Of a DNA stretch of 64,000 nt, positions 1 through 8,148 are shown one piece after another (positions within the stretch are counted from its first letter, which is position 1; the number at the start of each line of letters is the position of its first letter). The notes under the pieces were generated by a model. That model was not told the origin of the DNA. It ran no database searches and saw only the letters and a list, made by a program, of their open reading frames with translations. A program made the position numbers and the translations under genes. This stretch comes from Pseudomonas allokribbensis (GTDB taxonomy: Bacteria > Pseudomonadota > Gammaproteobacteria > Pseudomonadales > Pseudomonadaceae), in the NCBI RefSeq assembly GCF_014863605.1, contig NZ_CP062252.1, positions 1,373,001 through 1,437,000 of the forward strand. The letters are read 5' to 3'.

Positions 1-1
1 G

Positions 2-349
2 AGTGTTTCGGGAGGCGGTGGCGGGCAGAAACTGGGGATCGTGGTCACAGGCACTTCGTCAGGATTCATTCAGGGCGGGGTCGGTGGGTTGCTGACTGGC
101 GGCAATCTCTGCAGCGCTCGCGGTATCACCGGAGGTTTCGGAATGAGCAACGCCAATTGGGGGTTGCTGTCGGGTTGCGGAGCTCCGAGTCCGTTCGACG
201 GCGGTGGCCCTTTCAGCGGGTCAAACACCGTTGGCAATGCCGGTGTTCGAGGTTCGGGCGGCAGTGGTTCCTGCTCGGTTCACGCTTCTGCGTCAATCGT
301 GAGCGGCGCCGGTGGCAACGCCTTCTGTGAAATCTGGGAGTACGAGTAA
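2..349 (+). CDS. Tail fibre protein A, C-terminal end (5' truncated by window)
   Basis: The frame is open from the first bases of the window to a TAA at 347-349, so only the C-terminal ~115 residues are present. They are extremely Gly/Ser-rich with GGxG patches and end in an aromatic/acidic EIWEYE. This resembles the Gly-rich tip of fibre C at 2234-3403, which ends IIYEYA. Gly-rich tips of this kind occur in phage adhesins, where they form polyglycine sandwich folds that bind the host surface. The stop overlaps the start of the following chaperone gene by one base (TAATG), as expected for a fibre/chaperone pair. The receptor is unknown. Confidence 0.7.
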   Translation, partial: SVSGGGGGQKLGIVVTGTSSGFIQGGVGGLLTGGNLCSARGITGGFGMSNANWGLLSGCGAPSPFDGGGPFSGSNTVGNAGVRGSGGSGSCSVHASASIVSGAGGNAFCEIWEYE

Positions 350-816
350 TGGCCCGTTATGCACGTATTGAAAACGGTGTCGCAGTCGAAGTGATCGACA
401 CCGGTGACTTCGCGATCGAACAACTGTTCGCGCCTGCGTTCGTCGCGGCGATGGTACCGGTGCCCGAAGGCGTCAACGTCGAAATCGGCGCGTCGATGGA
501 CGAGACAGCTCCCGCTATCGAGCCTGCGTACGAACCGCCAAACCCTGTTGTCGCCAAGGCCCCCGAAGTTGAGGAAAACCAGCCTCTGGCGGCGGAGCGT
601 ACCTGGCGTCAGTCGGCTCTCGCAGCCACCGAATGGCGGGTCACCCGCCACCGCGATGAGCAGGAATTGGGACGCGGGACAACGCTCAAGGCCCAGCAAT
701 ACCTGGAACTGCTCGAGTACCGCCAGGCATTGCGCGACTGGCCTGGTTCCGACGCATATCCGTCATCCGTTTCGCGGCCCTCAGCACCGCAGTGGCTGGC
801 CGGAGCGATTGGCTGA
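349..816 (+). CDS. Tail fibre assembly chaperone A
   Basis: A 155-residue protein of the phage tail assembly chaperone (tail-fibre-assembly-like) type. The N-terminus (MARYARIENG) is a short beta-rich segment. The C-terminal half carries the family signature: an ERTWRQ helix, a W-R-x-x-R-H-R-D-E segment, G-T-T-L, and L-x-x-Y-R-Q-A-L-R-D-W-P. These proteins help fold or trimerise the distal fibre and are normally encoded directly after it. The ATG overlaps the stop of fibre A, implying translational coupling. A longer alternative frame at 404-916 overlaps it but has no family features. Family assignment is strong; pairing with fibre A is inferred from adjacency. Confidence 0.8.
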   Translation: MARYARIENGVAVEVIDTGDFAIEQLFAPAFVAAMVPVPEGVNVEIGASMDETAPAIEPAYEPPNPVVAKAPEVEENQPLAAERTWRQSALAATEWRVTRHRDEQELGRGTTLKAQQYLELLEYRQALRDWPGSDAYPSSVSRPSAPQWLAGAIG

Positions 817-857
817 AGCCATCACGCAACCCATGTTTTCAGATAAGGAGATAAGCC

Positions 858-1778
858 TTGGACTATCCCAAGAGTGTACCCAGCGTCGGGCTGGTCAATG
901 GACAGTTTGCCGATGAGGATCCGGTTGCCGGAAAACCCGGTTCGCTGATTCCGGCGGCGTGGGGCAATGGCGTCACGCAGGAAATTCTCGGCGTTGTTCA
1001 AGCCGCTGGCATGACGCCCAGCGAGGCGTCGAACAATCAGTTGCTGGGTGCGTTGCGCAGTTCCCGATTGTTTGCGACTCCGCCGCAGTTCGATACCGGA
1101 AAAGCGGTGGCCACGCCTGAGTTCGTGCAACGTGCGTTGGGTAACCATGCCAGTGCCCGGAGCCTGGTCGACACGACGCAGCTCACGGCTGCAGATGTGG
1201 GGTGCGCATTCGGACTGGGTGGAAGCGCGGCTTACACCGTGACACTGCCTGAGGTTTCCAGTGTCCCCGATGGTGCCACTCTCAGTTTTCATTGCCTCAG
1301 CAACTCAGTCATCACGATCGCCAGTAAAACCGGAACACAAATCTGCCCGCAGGGTGCTTACTTGAGTTCGATCACGATCAACGGCGGTGAAAGCGCGCAG
1401 TTCGTGAAGGGCTATGGCATCTGGACGGTCCATGGCACTGCGAGCCTGAAATATTCAAACGCCTTTACCTTGCAGCTAGCCAGTGCCGGTTATCAAAAAC
1501 TGCCCAGCGGTTTGATTCTGCAATGGGTTGTGGGTGGTTCTGACGCCAACGGCATCATGAGCCTGTCTTTGCCGGTCAGGTTCCAGACGGCGATCGTCGG
1601 CGGAGTGGCCGATGAGGGGAACCCGTCCGGCTGGAGCGCGGGCAACACGACTGTCTGGGCGTTTGATTCGACCCTTTCAACAACATCGGTAGCTGCGGCG
1701 CGGGTCAGGAATGTCGACGGCACGAGTGTGAGACCGGCACCCGGCATCATGGGCCGCATTCTGGTTTGGGGGCGATAA
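858..1778 (+). CDS. Tail fibre protein B (gp53-like C-terminal domain)
   Basis: A 306-residue fibre-like protein starting with TTG at 858, preceded by AAGGAG at 845-850. The first ~65 residues (MDYPKSVPSVGLVNGQF, then PGSLIPAAWGNG) are closely paralogous to fibre C and probably attach to the baseplate or fibre shaft. The C-terminal ~100 residues (GYQKLPSGLILQW to the terminal GRILVWGR) resemble the C-terminal domain of gp53-like phage tail fibres, a different tip from the Gly-rich ones on either side. This suggests a shared stalk with swapped receptor-binding tips. It lies between two chaperone genes. The TTG start is unusual but is supported by the matching position in the paralogue. Confidence 0.75.
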   Translation: MDYPKSVPSVGLVNGQFADEDPVAGKPGSLIPAAWGNGVTQEILGVVQAAGMTPSEASNNQLLGALRSSRLFATPPQFDTGKAVATPEFVQRALGNHASARSLVDTTQLTAADVGCAFGLGGSAAYTVTLPEVSSVPDGATLSFHCLSNSVITIASKTGTQICPQGAYLSSITINGGESAQFVKGYGIWTVHGTASLKYSNAFTLQLASAGYQKLPSGLILQWVVGGSDANGIMSLSLPVRFQTAIVGGVADEGNPSGWSAGNTTVWAFDSTLSTTSVAAARVRNVDGTSVRPAPGIMGRILVWGR

Positions 1779-1780
1779 CG

Positions 1781-2221
1781 ATGAAGATCTATTTCTTTGC
1801 TCAGACACTCGGATTTGATCGGGTCGAAAGCCCTTCTCCGGAGTTGCCTGAAGGCGCCGTAGAAATCACCCACGCCCAATACGCCGAGCTGTTTGCCGGG
1901 CAGGCAACGGGCAAGGTCATCAGCGCCAGTGCCAGTGGGCAACCCGTACTGACCGATCCGGTCATCTCCCCTGAGGCTGCGATCACTCATGAACGCGCAT
2001 GGCGCAATGCTGTTCTTCGCGACACCCAATGGCTGGTATGGCGTGACGCTGAAGAGCTGGAAGTCGGCGAGGGTACGACCCTGCGCGCCGAAGAGTTCAA
2101 ACAGCTTCTCGCCTATCGGCAGGCATTGCGCGACTGGCCCAACGATCCGGATTTTCCTGATGCGCACGCTCGTCCGGTAGAGCCCGACTGGCTTGAAGAC
2201 TTGCTGCACAACGGAAACTGA
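1781..2221 (+). CDS. Tail fibre assembly chaperone B
   Basis: A 146-residue chaperone of the same family as the one at 349-816. It shares the C-terminal block ERAWRNAVLRDTQWLVWRD, then GTTL, LLAYRQALRDWP and a proline-ending tail. The N-terminal half (MKIYFFAQTLGF) is different, as expected if the N-terminus recognises a particular fibre tip. I chose the ATG at 1781, two bases after the stop of fibre B; a TTG at 1766 would overlap fibre B without benefit. Probably folds fibre B, by position. Confidence 0.78.
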   Translation: MKIYFFAQTLGFDRVESPSPELPEGAVEITHAQYAELFAGQATGKVISASASGQPVLTDPVISPEAAITHERAWRNAVLRDTQWLVWRDAEELEVGEGTTLRAEEFKQLLAYRQALRDWPNDPDFPDAHARPVEPDWLEDLLHNGN

Positions 2222-2233
2222 GGAGATACAAAC

Positions 2234-3403
2234 GTGGATTACCCGAAAAGCGTTCCCGGCATAGGGCTGGTGAACGGCAAGTTCGTCAATGAAGACGTCG
2301 TTGGCGGGTTGCCGGGGTCGTTGATCCCCGCGACCTGGGGCAATGGCATCACCGACGAGTTGCTGAATGTCGTCAAGTCTGCGGGCCTTGAGCCGAGCGA
2401 AAGCGAAGCGACGCAGTTGCTGCAGGCGATCAGGAAAATCAGCCAGGCCGGTGCAGATAAACACGCAGCGGATATCGGCGCTGCCAATCTCTACATGGCC
2501 AATTATGTGCCGGCCATCACGACGTTGAAGGACGGTCTGGCGCTGCGTTTCACCGCAGGCAATGCCAACACCGGAGCGAGCACATTTGCACCGAATGGTC
2601 TTCTGCCCAAACCGCTTTTGAGTCTGGCACAGAGTGCATTACGGCCAGCCGAGATTGTTGGCGGCAGTGTGTGTTCGGTGGTGTATAGCGCCGCGCTGGA
2701 CAGTTGGTTGCTGGTGTATGCCAGCGGTGGCAATGCCTTGAGTGGTCGTTTGTTGAATGTGAAGACATTTGCTGTCAGCGGTGTTTATACGCCGACCGTG
2801 GGGATGCGATCCGTATTGGTCAAAGTCGTGGGCGGCGGTGGCGGGAGTGCGGGTATTGCAGCGACCGCTGCGAATCAATATGCCGTCTCCGGTGGTGGTG
2901 CTTCCGGCAGTTACGCCGAGACCCGGTTGCCGAGCGACAGGATCGGTGCGAGCCAGATTGTCACGATCGGTGCCGGTGGGGCTGCCGGAGCTGCACAGGC
3001 GAACGGCGGCGTCGGAGGAACCAGCTCGCTGGGCTCGCTGGTATCGGCACCGGGAGGTCAGGGTTCCCTCTGGGTCGGTGTTGTTTCCGGATCGTCGGCA
3101 GGACTTTGTGTGGGCGGGTATCCCGGTGAAATTGCGTCCGGCGGGAACATCGTCAACTCAGCCGGGGCCCCGGGATCACCGGGCATCTCGGTCAATGGTT
3201 CGACGCTGGCGGGGCATGGTGGCAGCTCTCCGTTGGGCAGTGGTGGCCTCGGGTTCGGCACCACCGTCATTACCAGCTTCCCCGGCTACCCCGGCTCGGG
3301 ATATGGATCCGGCGGCGGCGGGGTCGCTATCGGCCCCAATCTGGCTGGCAAATCAGGAACATCAGGTGCCCCTGGTGTCGTGATCATTTACGAGTACGCC
3401 TGA
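2234..3403 (+). CDS. Tail fibre protein C with Gly-rich tip
   Basis: A 389-residue fibre-like protein starting with GTG at 2234 after AGGAGA at 2221-2226. Residues 1-65 repeat the MDYPKSVP...PGSLIPATWGNG...PSE pattern of fibre B. A middle segment (~70-190) is beta-rich and typical of phage fibres. From about residue 195 to the end it is dominated by Gly-rich stretches (GGGGG, GAGGAAG, GGVGG, GSGGGG) ending GVVIIYEYA, the pattern of Gly-rich adhesin tips. The stop TGA overlaps the ATG of the next gene. The non-ATG start matches fibre B and may limit expression. Receptor specificity cannot be read from the sequence. Confidence 0.78.
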   Translation: MDYPKSVPGIGLVNGKFVNEDVVGGLPGSLIPATWGNGITDELLNVVKSAGLEPSESEATQLLQAIRKISQAGADKHAADIGAANLYMANYVPAITTLKDGLALRFTAGNANTGASTFAPNGLLPKPLLSLAQSALRPAEIVGGSVCSVVYSAALDSWLLVYASGGNALSGRLLNVKTFAVSGVYTPTVGMRSVLVKVVGGGGGSAGIAATAANQYAVSGGGASGSYAETRLPSDRIGASQIVTIGAGGAAGAAQANGGVGGTSSLGSLVSAPGGQGSLWVGVVSGSSAGLCVGGYPGEIASGGNIVNSAGAPGSPGISVNGSTLAGHGGSSPLGSGGLGFGTTVITSFPGYPGSGYGSGGGGVAIGPNLAGKSGTSGAPGVVIIYEYA

Positions 3404-3657
3404 TGAAAACCTACGCACGCATCGTCAACGACACGGTGGTCGAACTGTTCTCGACCGACGGAAACATGGTCGAGATGTTTCACCCGGATCTGCTCTGGGT
3501 CGACATCACCGACATCACGCCTGCGCCACAAATCGACTGGATGGCGAATTTCGGCACCCTCGGCTGGGTGTTTTCGTCGCAAGAAGACAGTGCCCCTGAT
3601 GGCACCCTGAAAACCCTGGCAAAGAAATGGCTGACCGGTCTCGGCCGTCAGTCGTGA
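3403..3657 (+). CDS. Short tail fibre chaperone-like protein C
   Basis: An 84-residue protein whose ATG overlaps the stop of fibre C (TGATG). Its N-terminus (MKTYARIVNDTVVELFSTDG) matches the start of chaperone A (MARYARIENGVAVEVIDTGD), but it lacks the C-terminal ERTW...YRQALRDWP block of the two longer chaperones. It is either a short chaperone form that serves Gly-rich fibres or a truncated cassette member. No frameshifted remnant of the missing block is seen before the endolysin gene 33 bases downstream. Function by position and N-terminal similarity only. Confidence 0.6.
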   Translation: MKTYARIVNDTVVELFSTDGNMVEMFHPDLLWVDITDITPAPQIDWMANFGTLGWVFSSQEDSAPDGTLKTLAKKWLTGLGRQS

Positions 3658-3690
3658 TTCAATCGGAGCATCCAGGGAGGATTACGCATT

Positions 3691-4254
3691 ATGCAAATTA
3701 CAGAAGACAACCTTAAAACCATCATGCCCAACGCCCGCTCCCAAGCGGGCGTTTTTGTTTCACCGCTCAACGACGCCATGGCTCGCCATCGCATCGACGC
3801 GCCCAAGCGCATTGCCGCGTTTCTCGCCCAGGTCGGGCATGAGTCCGGCCAATTGCAGTACGTGCGTGAACTGGGCAACAACCAATACCTGAGCAAATAC
3901 GACACCGGTACGCTGGCCTTGCGTCTGGGCAATACACCGGAAGCCGATGGCGACGGGCAGAAGTATCGCGGCCGCGGGCTGATCCAGATCACCGGCCGCA
4001 CCAACTATCGCCAGTGCAGCCTCGGGTTGTTCGGCGATGAGCGACTGCTGGCCTTGCCGGAGCTGCTGGAACAACCGCAATGGGCGGCCGAGTCCGCGGC
4101 GTGGTTCTGGGAGCAGAACGGCCTGAACGCACTGGCCGACCGTGATGAGTTCAACAGCATCACCCGGCGAATCAACGGCGGGCTGAACGGTTTGCAGGAT
4201 CGGCTGGAGCTTTGGGGGCGGGCGAGGGCGGTGTTATGCCTGCCTTCAGTCTGA
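3691..4254 (+). CDS. Glycoside hydrolase family 19 endolysin
   Basis: A 187-residue muralytic enzyme of the GH19 chitinase-like family used as endolysin by pseudomonad phages and tailocins. Visible features are the catalytic region AAFLAQVGHESGQ, whose Glu is the likely general acid, followed by KYRGRGLIQITGRTNY and a C-terminal INGGLNG segment, all typical of GH19 lysozymes. There is no signal peptide, so release would need a holin, which must lie outside the window. The ATG follows a GGAGG about ten bases upstream. The 3' end overlaps the spanin gene by 19 bases, forming a lysis cassette. Confidence 0.88.
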   Translation: MQITEDNLKTIMPNARSQAGVFVSPLNDAMARHRIDAPKRIAAFLAQVGHESGQLQYVRELGNNQYLSKYDTGTLALRLGNTPEADGDGQKYRGRGLIQITGRTNYRQCSLGLFGDERLLALPELLEQPQWAAESAAWFWEQNGLNALADRDEFNSITRRINGGLNGLQDRLELWGRARAVLCLPSV

Positions 4255-4766
4255 GTCTCGGGCGGCTGCTCGGCCTGGTGCTGCTGGCAGCGGGAGCGGC
4301 GGCGCTGGCCTGGCAATTCCAGGACTGGCGTTACGGCCGCCAACTGGCTGAACAGGCGCGGCTGCACGCCGAAACCCTCAACCAAATGACCCTGGCGGCC
4401 GCCACTGTCCAACAGGCCGAGCAGGACAAGCGTCTGGCCCTGGAGCAACAGCTCGCGGCCAGTGAGCAAACCCACTATCGAGCACTCAGTGATGCCCAAC
4501 GTGATCAGGATCGCCTGCGCGATCGCCTTGCCACTGCTGATCTGCGCCTGTCAGTCCTCGTCGACGCAGGCGACGCTGCCCAAGGCGGCGGTGTACCAGC
4601 CGCCTCCGGCACCGGCGGCGTGGATCATGCAACCGTACGCGCCCGACTTGACCCGGCGCATGCTCAACGAATTGTCGCCATCACCGGTGAAGGCGACCGC
4701 GGACTGATTGCCCTGCAAGCCTGTCAGGCCTATATCAGGGCGCTGGCGCCTGCACATTTTGAATGA
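4236..4766 (+). CDS. Rz-like inner-membrane spanin
   Basis: A 176-residue protein with one N-terminal membrane segment (about residues 7-26, Leu/Ala-rich) followed by a long Gln/Glu/Arg/Leu-rich coiled-coil region (~30-110), the layout of Rz-type i-spanins that disrupt the outer membrane at the end of lysis. I start at ATG 4236 (MPAFSLSLGR), which begins the transmembrane segment and overlaps the endolysin stop; a TTG at 4212 would add eight residues. The Rz1 partner is nested inside in another frame. The late part (~115-176) resembles LysB-type lysis proteins. Confidence 0.8.
   Translation: MPAFSLSLGRLLGLVLLAAGAAALAWQFQDWRYGRQLAEQARLHAETLNQMTLAAATVQQAEQDKRLALEQQLAASEQTHYRALSDAQRDQDRLRDRLATADLRLSVLVDAGDAAQGGGVPAASGTGGVDHATVRARLDPAHAQRIVAITGEGDRGLIALQACQAYIRALAPAHFE
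4492..4707 (+). CDS. Rz1-like outer-membrane spanin lipoprotein, nested in Rz
   Basis: A 71-residue lipoprotein wholly inside the Rz-like gene in the +1 frame relative to it. It has a short basic/hydrophobic signal (MPNVIRIACAIALPLLICAC), with the second Cys as the likely lipidated residue, and a proline-rich segment (YQPPPAPAAW), the hallmark of Rz1 o-spanins. It would join Rz across the periplasm to fuse the inner and outer membranes. A GTG at 4462 would extend the N-terminus by ten polar residues, less like a signal peptide. Confidence 0.72.
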   Translation: MPNVIRIACAIALPLLICACQSSSTQATLPKAAVYQPPPAPAAWIMQPYAPDLTRRMLNELSPSPVKATAD

Positions 4767-4834
4767 GTCTGTGTATTGAAAGCGCAACCGGCTCGTGTAC
4801 GGTGGTAGACATTCCACCTGATCCGGAGAGTGCC

Positions 4835-5335
4835 GTGAAAGACCTCACCCAACTGGCGGCCGAACTTGGCCGACGCCTGCAGTTGCTCAATGCCCACGTC
4901 ACCACGGCCGAGTCCTGCACCGGCGGCGGCATCGCTGAAGCGATTACCCGGATTCCGGGGAGTTCGGCATGGTTCGAGGCCGGTTATGTGACCTACTCCA
5001 ACCGACAGAAAACCCAGCAACTGAACGTACCCGCCGAACTCTTCGGGACGGTGGGCGCCGTTAGTCGCGAGGTGGTCGAGGCGATGGTGCGCGGCGCGCA
5101 GAAACACAGCCGAGCGCGATTTGCCGTGGCGGTCAGCGGTATTGCAGGGCCGGACGGCGGTTCGCCGGGCAAACCGGTGGGCACGGTGTGGCTGGCCTGG
5201 GGTGTGGGGGATGCGGTTTCCAGCGAGGTGCAGCACTTCCCCGGCAATCGCGATGAAGTCCGCCGACAAACGGTGAAGGCCGCGCTAGAGGGGCTCCTGC
5301 GACTAGCGGCACGAGAAATCGAAAATCAGGGGTAG
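4835..5335 (+). CDS. pncC: Nicotinamide-nucleotide amidase (CinA C-terminal domain protein)
   Basis: A 166-residue single-domain CinA_C protein that deamidates NMN to nicotinate mononucleotide for NAD recycling; annotated as CinA in many pseudomonads. It shows [28 protein letters not shown] and [19 protein letters not shown], the core blocks of this family. The N-terminal MoCF-like domain of full CinA is absent, as is usual here. I chose GTG at 4835 because GGAGAG lies at 4824-4829 and the product then starts like its Pseudomonas relatives; an ATG at 4763 would overlap the spanin. It sits just upstream of recA, the classic context. Confidence 0.88.
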   Translation: MKDLTQLAAELGRRLQLLNAHVTTAESCTGGGIAEAITRIPGSSAWFEAGYVTYSNRQKTQQLNVPAELFGTVGAVSREVVEAMVRGAQKHSRARFAVAVSGIAGPDGGSPGKPVGTVWLAWGVGDAVSSEVQHFPGNRDEVRRQTVKAALEGLLRLAAREIENQG

Positions 5336-5362
5336 GCGATCCGCGAACGCTGTGGAATAATA

Positions 5363-5378
5363 CTGGCTACTTATACAG
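5363..5378 (+). promoter_or_regulatory. LexA (SOS) box upstream of recA
   Basis: CTGGCTACTTATACAG fits the CTG-N10-CAG LexA operator with an AT-rich core. It lies 40 bases before the recA ATG, so LexA repression and SOS induction of recA-recX is expected. Confidence 0.85.
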
Positions 5379-5418
5379 GTGTTGGCCGTCAGGCCTTATT
5401 GATTACGTGAGGACTTTA

Positions 5419-6477
5419 ATGGACGACAACAAGAAGAAAGCCTTGGCTGCGGCCCTGGGTCAGATCGAACGTCAATTCGGCAAGGGTGCCGTAATGCGTA
5501 TGGGCGATCAGGATCGTCAGGCGATCCCGGCCATTTCCACCGGCTCTCTGGGTCTGGACATCGCGCTCGGCATCGGCGGCCTGCCAAAAGGTCGTATTGT
5601 TGAAATCTACGGTCCTGAATCTTCCGGTAAAACCACACTGACGCTGTCCGTGATCGCCCAGGCCCAAAAAGCCGGCGCGACCTGCGCATTCGTCGACGCC
5701 GAACACGCCCTCGACCCTGAGTACGCCGGCAAACTGGGCGTCAACGTCGACGACCTGCTGGTTTCCCAGCCGGACACCGGCGAGCAGGCCCTGGAAATCA
5801 CCGACATGCTGGTGCGCTCCAACGCCGTTGACGTGATCATCGTCGACTCCGTGGCTGCACTGGTACCGAAGGCTGAAATCGAAGGCGAAATGGGTGACAT
5901 GCACGTGGGCCTGCAAGCCCGTCTGATGTCCCAGGCGCTGCGTAAGATCACCGGTAACATCAAGAACGCCAACTGCCTGGTGATCTTCATCAACCAGATC
6001 CGCATGAAGATCGGTGTGATGTTCGGTAGCCCGGAAACCACCACCGGTGGTAACGCGCTGAAGTTCTACGCTTCGGTTCGTCTCGACATCCGCCGTACCG
6101 GCGCGGTGAAGGAAGGCGACGAAGTGGTCGGCAGCGAGACCCGTGTCAAGGTTGTGAAGAACAAGGTGGCTTCGCCGTTCCGTCAGGCCGAGTTCCAGAT
6201 TCTTTACGGCAAGGGCATCTACCTGAACGGCGAGATGATCGACCTGGGCGTGCTGCACGGTTTCGTCGAGAAGTCCGGCGCCTGGTATGCCTACGAAGGC
6301 ACCAAGATCGGTCAGGGCAAGGCCAACTCGGCCAAGTTCCTGGCAGACAACCCGGAAGTCGCGGCCAAGCTCGAGAAGCAACTGCGTGACAAGCTGCTGT
6401 CGCCAGCCGTGATCGCTGACTCCAAGGCATCTGCGGTCAAAGAGACCGAAGATGACCTGGCTGACGCTGACATCTGA
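5419..6477 (+). CDS. recA: Recombinase RecA
   Basis: A 352-residue RecA, the usual Pseudomonas length. It polymerises on single-stranded DNA, drives strand exchange and stimulates LexA self-cleavage. Walker A is GPESSGKTT (about residues 66-74) and Walker B is in [10 protein letters not shown]. The L2 and interface segment [17 protein letters not shown] and an acidic C-terminal tail (EDDLADADI) are present. I use ATG 5419 ([10 protein letters not shown]), preceded by GAGGAC; an in-frame GTG at 5407 adds four residues and is less likely. A LexA box precedes it and recX follows nine bases later. Confidence 0.98.
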   Translation: MDDNKKKALAAALGQIERQFGKGAVMRMGDQDRQAIPAISTGSLGLDIALGIGGLPKGRIVEIYGPESSGKTTLTLSVIAQAQKAGATCAFVDAEHALDPEYAGKLGVNVDDLLVSQPDTGEQALEITDMLVRSNAVDVIIVDSVAALVPKAEIEGEMGDMHVGLQARLMSQALRKITGNIKNANCLVIFINQIRMKIGVMFGSPETTTGGNALKFYASVRLDIRRTGAVKEGDEVVGSETRVKVVKNKVASPFRQAEFQILYGKGIYLNGEMIDLGVLHGFVEKSGAWYAYEGTKIGQGKANSAKFLADNPEVAAKLEKQLRDKLLSPAVIADSKASAVKETEDDLADADI

Positions 6478-6485
6478 TTGCACCG

Positions 6486-6956
6486 ATGACAACCGCCGTA
6501 CTCGATACCCTCGTCGCGGTGCGGCGAACCGCAATGGACCTCCTCGCACGTCGCGAGCACGGTCGAGTCGAGCTGACGCGTAAACTGCGTCAGCGCGGCG
6601 CCCCACCCGAGATGATCGAAACAGCCCTCGACCGATTGACGGAAGAAGGTCTGCTTTCCGAAGCCCGTTATCTGGAAAGCTTTGTTTCCTACCGCGCCCG
6701 TTCAGGTTATGGCCCGTTACGGATTCGTGAGGAACTCAGCCAGCGCGGCTTGCAGCGTGCCGATATCGAACTTGCCTTGCGTGAGAGCGGTATCAGCTGG
6801 CAGGAGCAGCTAACGGACACGTGGCAACGGAAGTTCTCCGGACAGCTTCCCGTCGACGCCAAGGAGCGAGCCAGACAAGGCCGGTTTCTGGCGTATCGAG
6901 GGTTCTCGATGGAGATGATCAACCGCTTGTTCAGCGGCAGAGGGATGGACGATTAA
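6486..6956 (+). CDS. recX: Regulatory protein RecX
   Basis: A 156-residue RecX, which caps or disassembles RecA filaments and tunes recombination and SOS. It contains the three-helix repeats typical of the family: [16 protein letters not shown], then [17 protein letters not shown] and [17 protein letters not shown]. The ATG is 9 bases after the recA stop with no separate promoter evident, so it is probably co-transcribed under LexA control. A strong terminator follows at 6984. Confidence 0.95.
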   Translation: MTTAVLDTLVAVRRTAMDLLARREHGRVELTRKLRQRGAPPEMIETALDRLTEEGLLSEARYLESFVSYRARSGYGPLRIREELSQRGLQRADIELALRESGISWQEQLTDTWQRKFSGQLPVDAKERARQGRFLAYRGFSMEMINRLFSGRGMDD

Positions 6957-6983
6957 ATCGGCTCCAGCTTCAATCAAAAAATA

Positions 6984-7025
6984 AAAAAGCGGCCCGCTAT
7001 TTCAATAGCGGGCCGCTTTTTTTTT
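6984..7025 (+). terminator. Rho-independent terminator after recX
   Basis: AAGCGGCCCGCTATT pairs with AATAGCGGGCCGCTT around a short loop and is followed by a long T run. It has an A run on its left side, so it can also serve the convergent LOG-family gene on the minus strand. Confidence 0.93.
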
Positions 7026-7029
7026 GCCT

Positions 7030-8148
7030 TCAGATTACCTTCGAGGGTTCGCGGTTGTGTTGCGCCGTTTGTGGTCTGGACTGGGCCCAGTTTTCCGGCA
7101 GGTTGATGAAGTCCACCAGCTCGCGCAGGCGCCCGTGATCCCTGGCGTTGAAGGCGAAGGCCAGTCGCGCCAGATGGCTGAATTGCGCCTCGTCGTGTTC
7201 CTCGCCGCTGTAGGCGTGTTGATGGAACCGGTCGCTCAGGCACAGATCGGCGAAGGCTTCCTGCATGTGATCGAGTGCCTGATCGCTGAGCCTGTGGTTC
7301 ATCCGAATCACGAACTGACGCTTGAGCCAGCGGCTGGAGTGGAAGTTGCTGTAGAACTGGTTGATCTGCTCCACCGCCTCTTCAACGCTGTAGACCAGGC
7401 GCATCAGTTTCAGGTCGGTTGGCAGGATGTAGCGGTTTTCCTCCAGTTGATGACGGATGAAATCCAGCGCCCCTTGCCAGAACGTGCCGCCCGGCGCGTC
7501 GAGCAGTACCACCGGCACCAGCGGGCTCTTGCCGGTCTGGATCAGAGTCAGTACTTCCAGTGCTTCGTCCAGTGTGCCGAAGCCGCCGGGGCACAGCACG
7601 AGTGCGTCGGCTTCCTTGACGAAGAACAGTTTGCGCGTGAAGAAAAAGTGGAAGGGCAGCAGATTTCCGGTGCCGTCCACGGTAGGGTTGGCGTGCTGTT
7701 CGAAGGGCAGGGTGATGTTGAAGCCCAGGCTGTGATCACGACCGGCCCCTTCATGCGCGGCGGCCATGATTCCACCTCCGGCACCGGTGATGACCATCAT
7801 GTCTGATCTGGCCAGAGCCGCGCCCAGTTCACGTGCCATGGCGTACAGCGGATGCTCGACCGGCGTGCGCGCCGAACCGAACACCGTGACCTTGCGCCGG
7901 CCCTTGAACTGTTCAAGCGTTCGAAACGCCTGCTCCAGTTCACGCAGGGCTTGCAGGGTGATCTTGGCGTTCCAGCGGTTGTGATCTTCCTGGGCCATGC
8001 GCAGCACGGTCAGGATCATGTCGCGGTAAATGGGGATATTCGGACTGTTGGGGGAAACCAGGTTGAGTTGTTCTTCGACCTTGCCGGTGAGGTCGTGGCC
8101 GCTTTCCTGAAAATGACGGCTGAGCAGGTCATTCGGTTGGTAAGGCAT
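7030..8148 (-). CDS. LOG-family (TIGR00730-type) Rossmann-fold protein, long form
   Basis: A 372-residue protein. The central part (~85-260) is a LOG/lysine-decarboxylase-like Rossmann domain with VTVFGSART, VITGAGGGIMAAAHEGA and the diagnostic PGGFGTLDE (187-195). Short LOG proteins are phosphoribohydrolases acting on cytokinin-type or purine nucleotides; this longer form with ~85 extra N-terminal and ~100 extra C-terminal residues resembles uncharacterised or PpnN-like members, so the exact substrate is uncertain. The gene faces recX convergently. The catalytic Arg/Glu region of the motif is intact. Confidence 0.85.
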   Translation of the reverse strand: MPYQPNDLLSRHFQESGHDLTGKVEEQLNLVSPNSPNIPIYRDMILTVLRMAQEDHNRWNAKITLQALRELEQAFRTLEQFKGRRKVTVFGSARTPVEHPLYAMARELGAALARSDMMVITGAGGGIMAAAHEGAGRDHSLGFNITLPFEQHANPTVDGTGNLLPFHFFFTRKLFFVKEADALVLCPGGFGTLDEALEVLTLIQTGKSPLVPVVLLDAPGGTFWQGALDFIRHQLEENRYILPTDLKLMRLVYSVEEAVEQINQFYSNFHSSRWLKRQFVIRMNHRLSDQALDHMQEAFADLCLSDRFHQHAYSGEEHDEAQFSHLARLAFAFNARDHGRLRELVDFINLPENWAQSRPQTAQHNREPSKVI

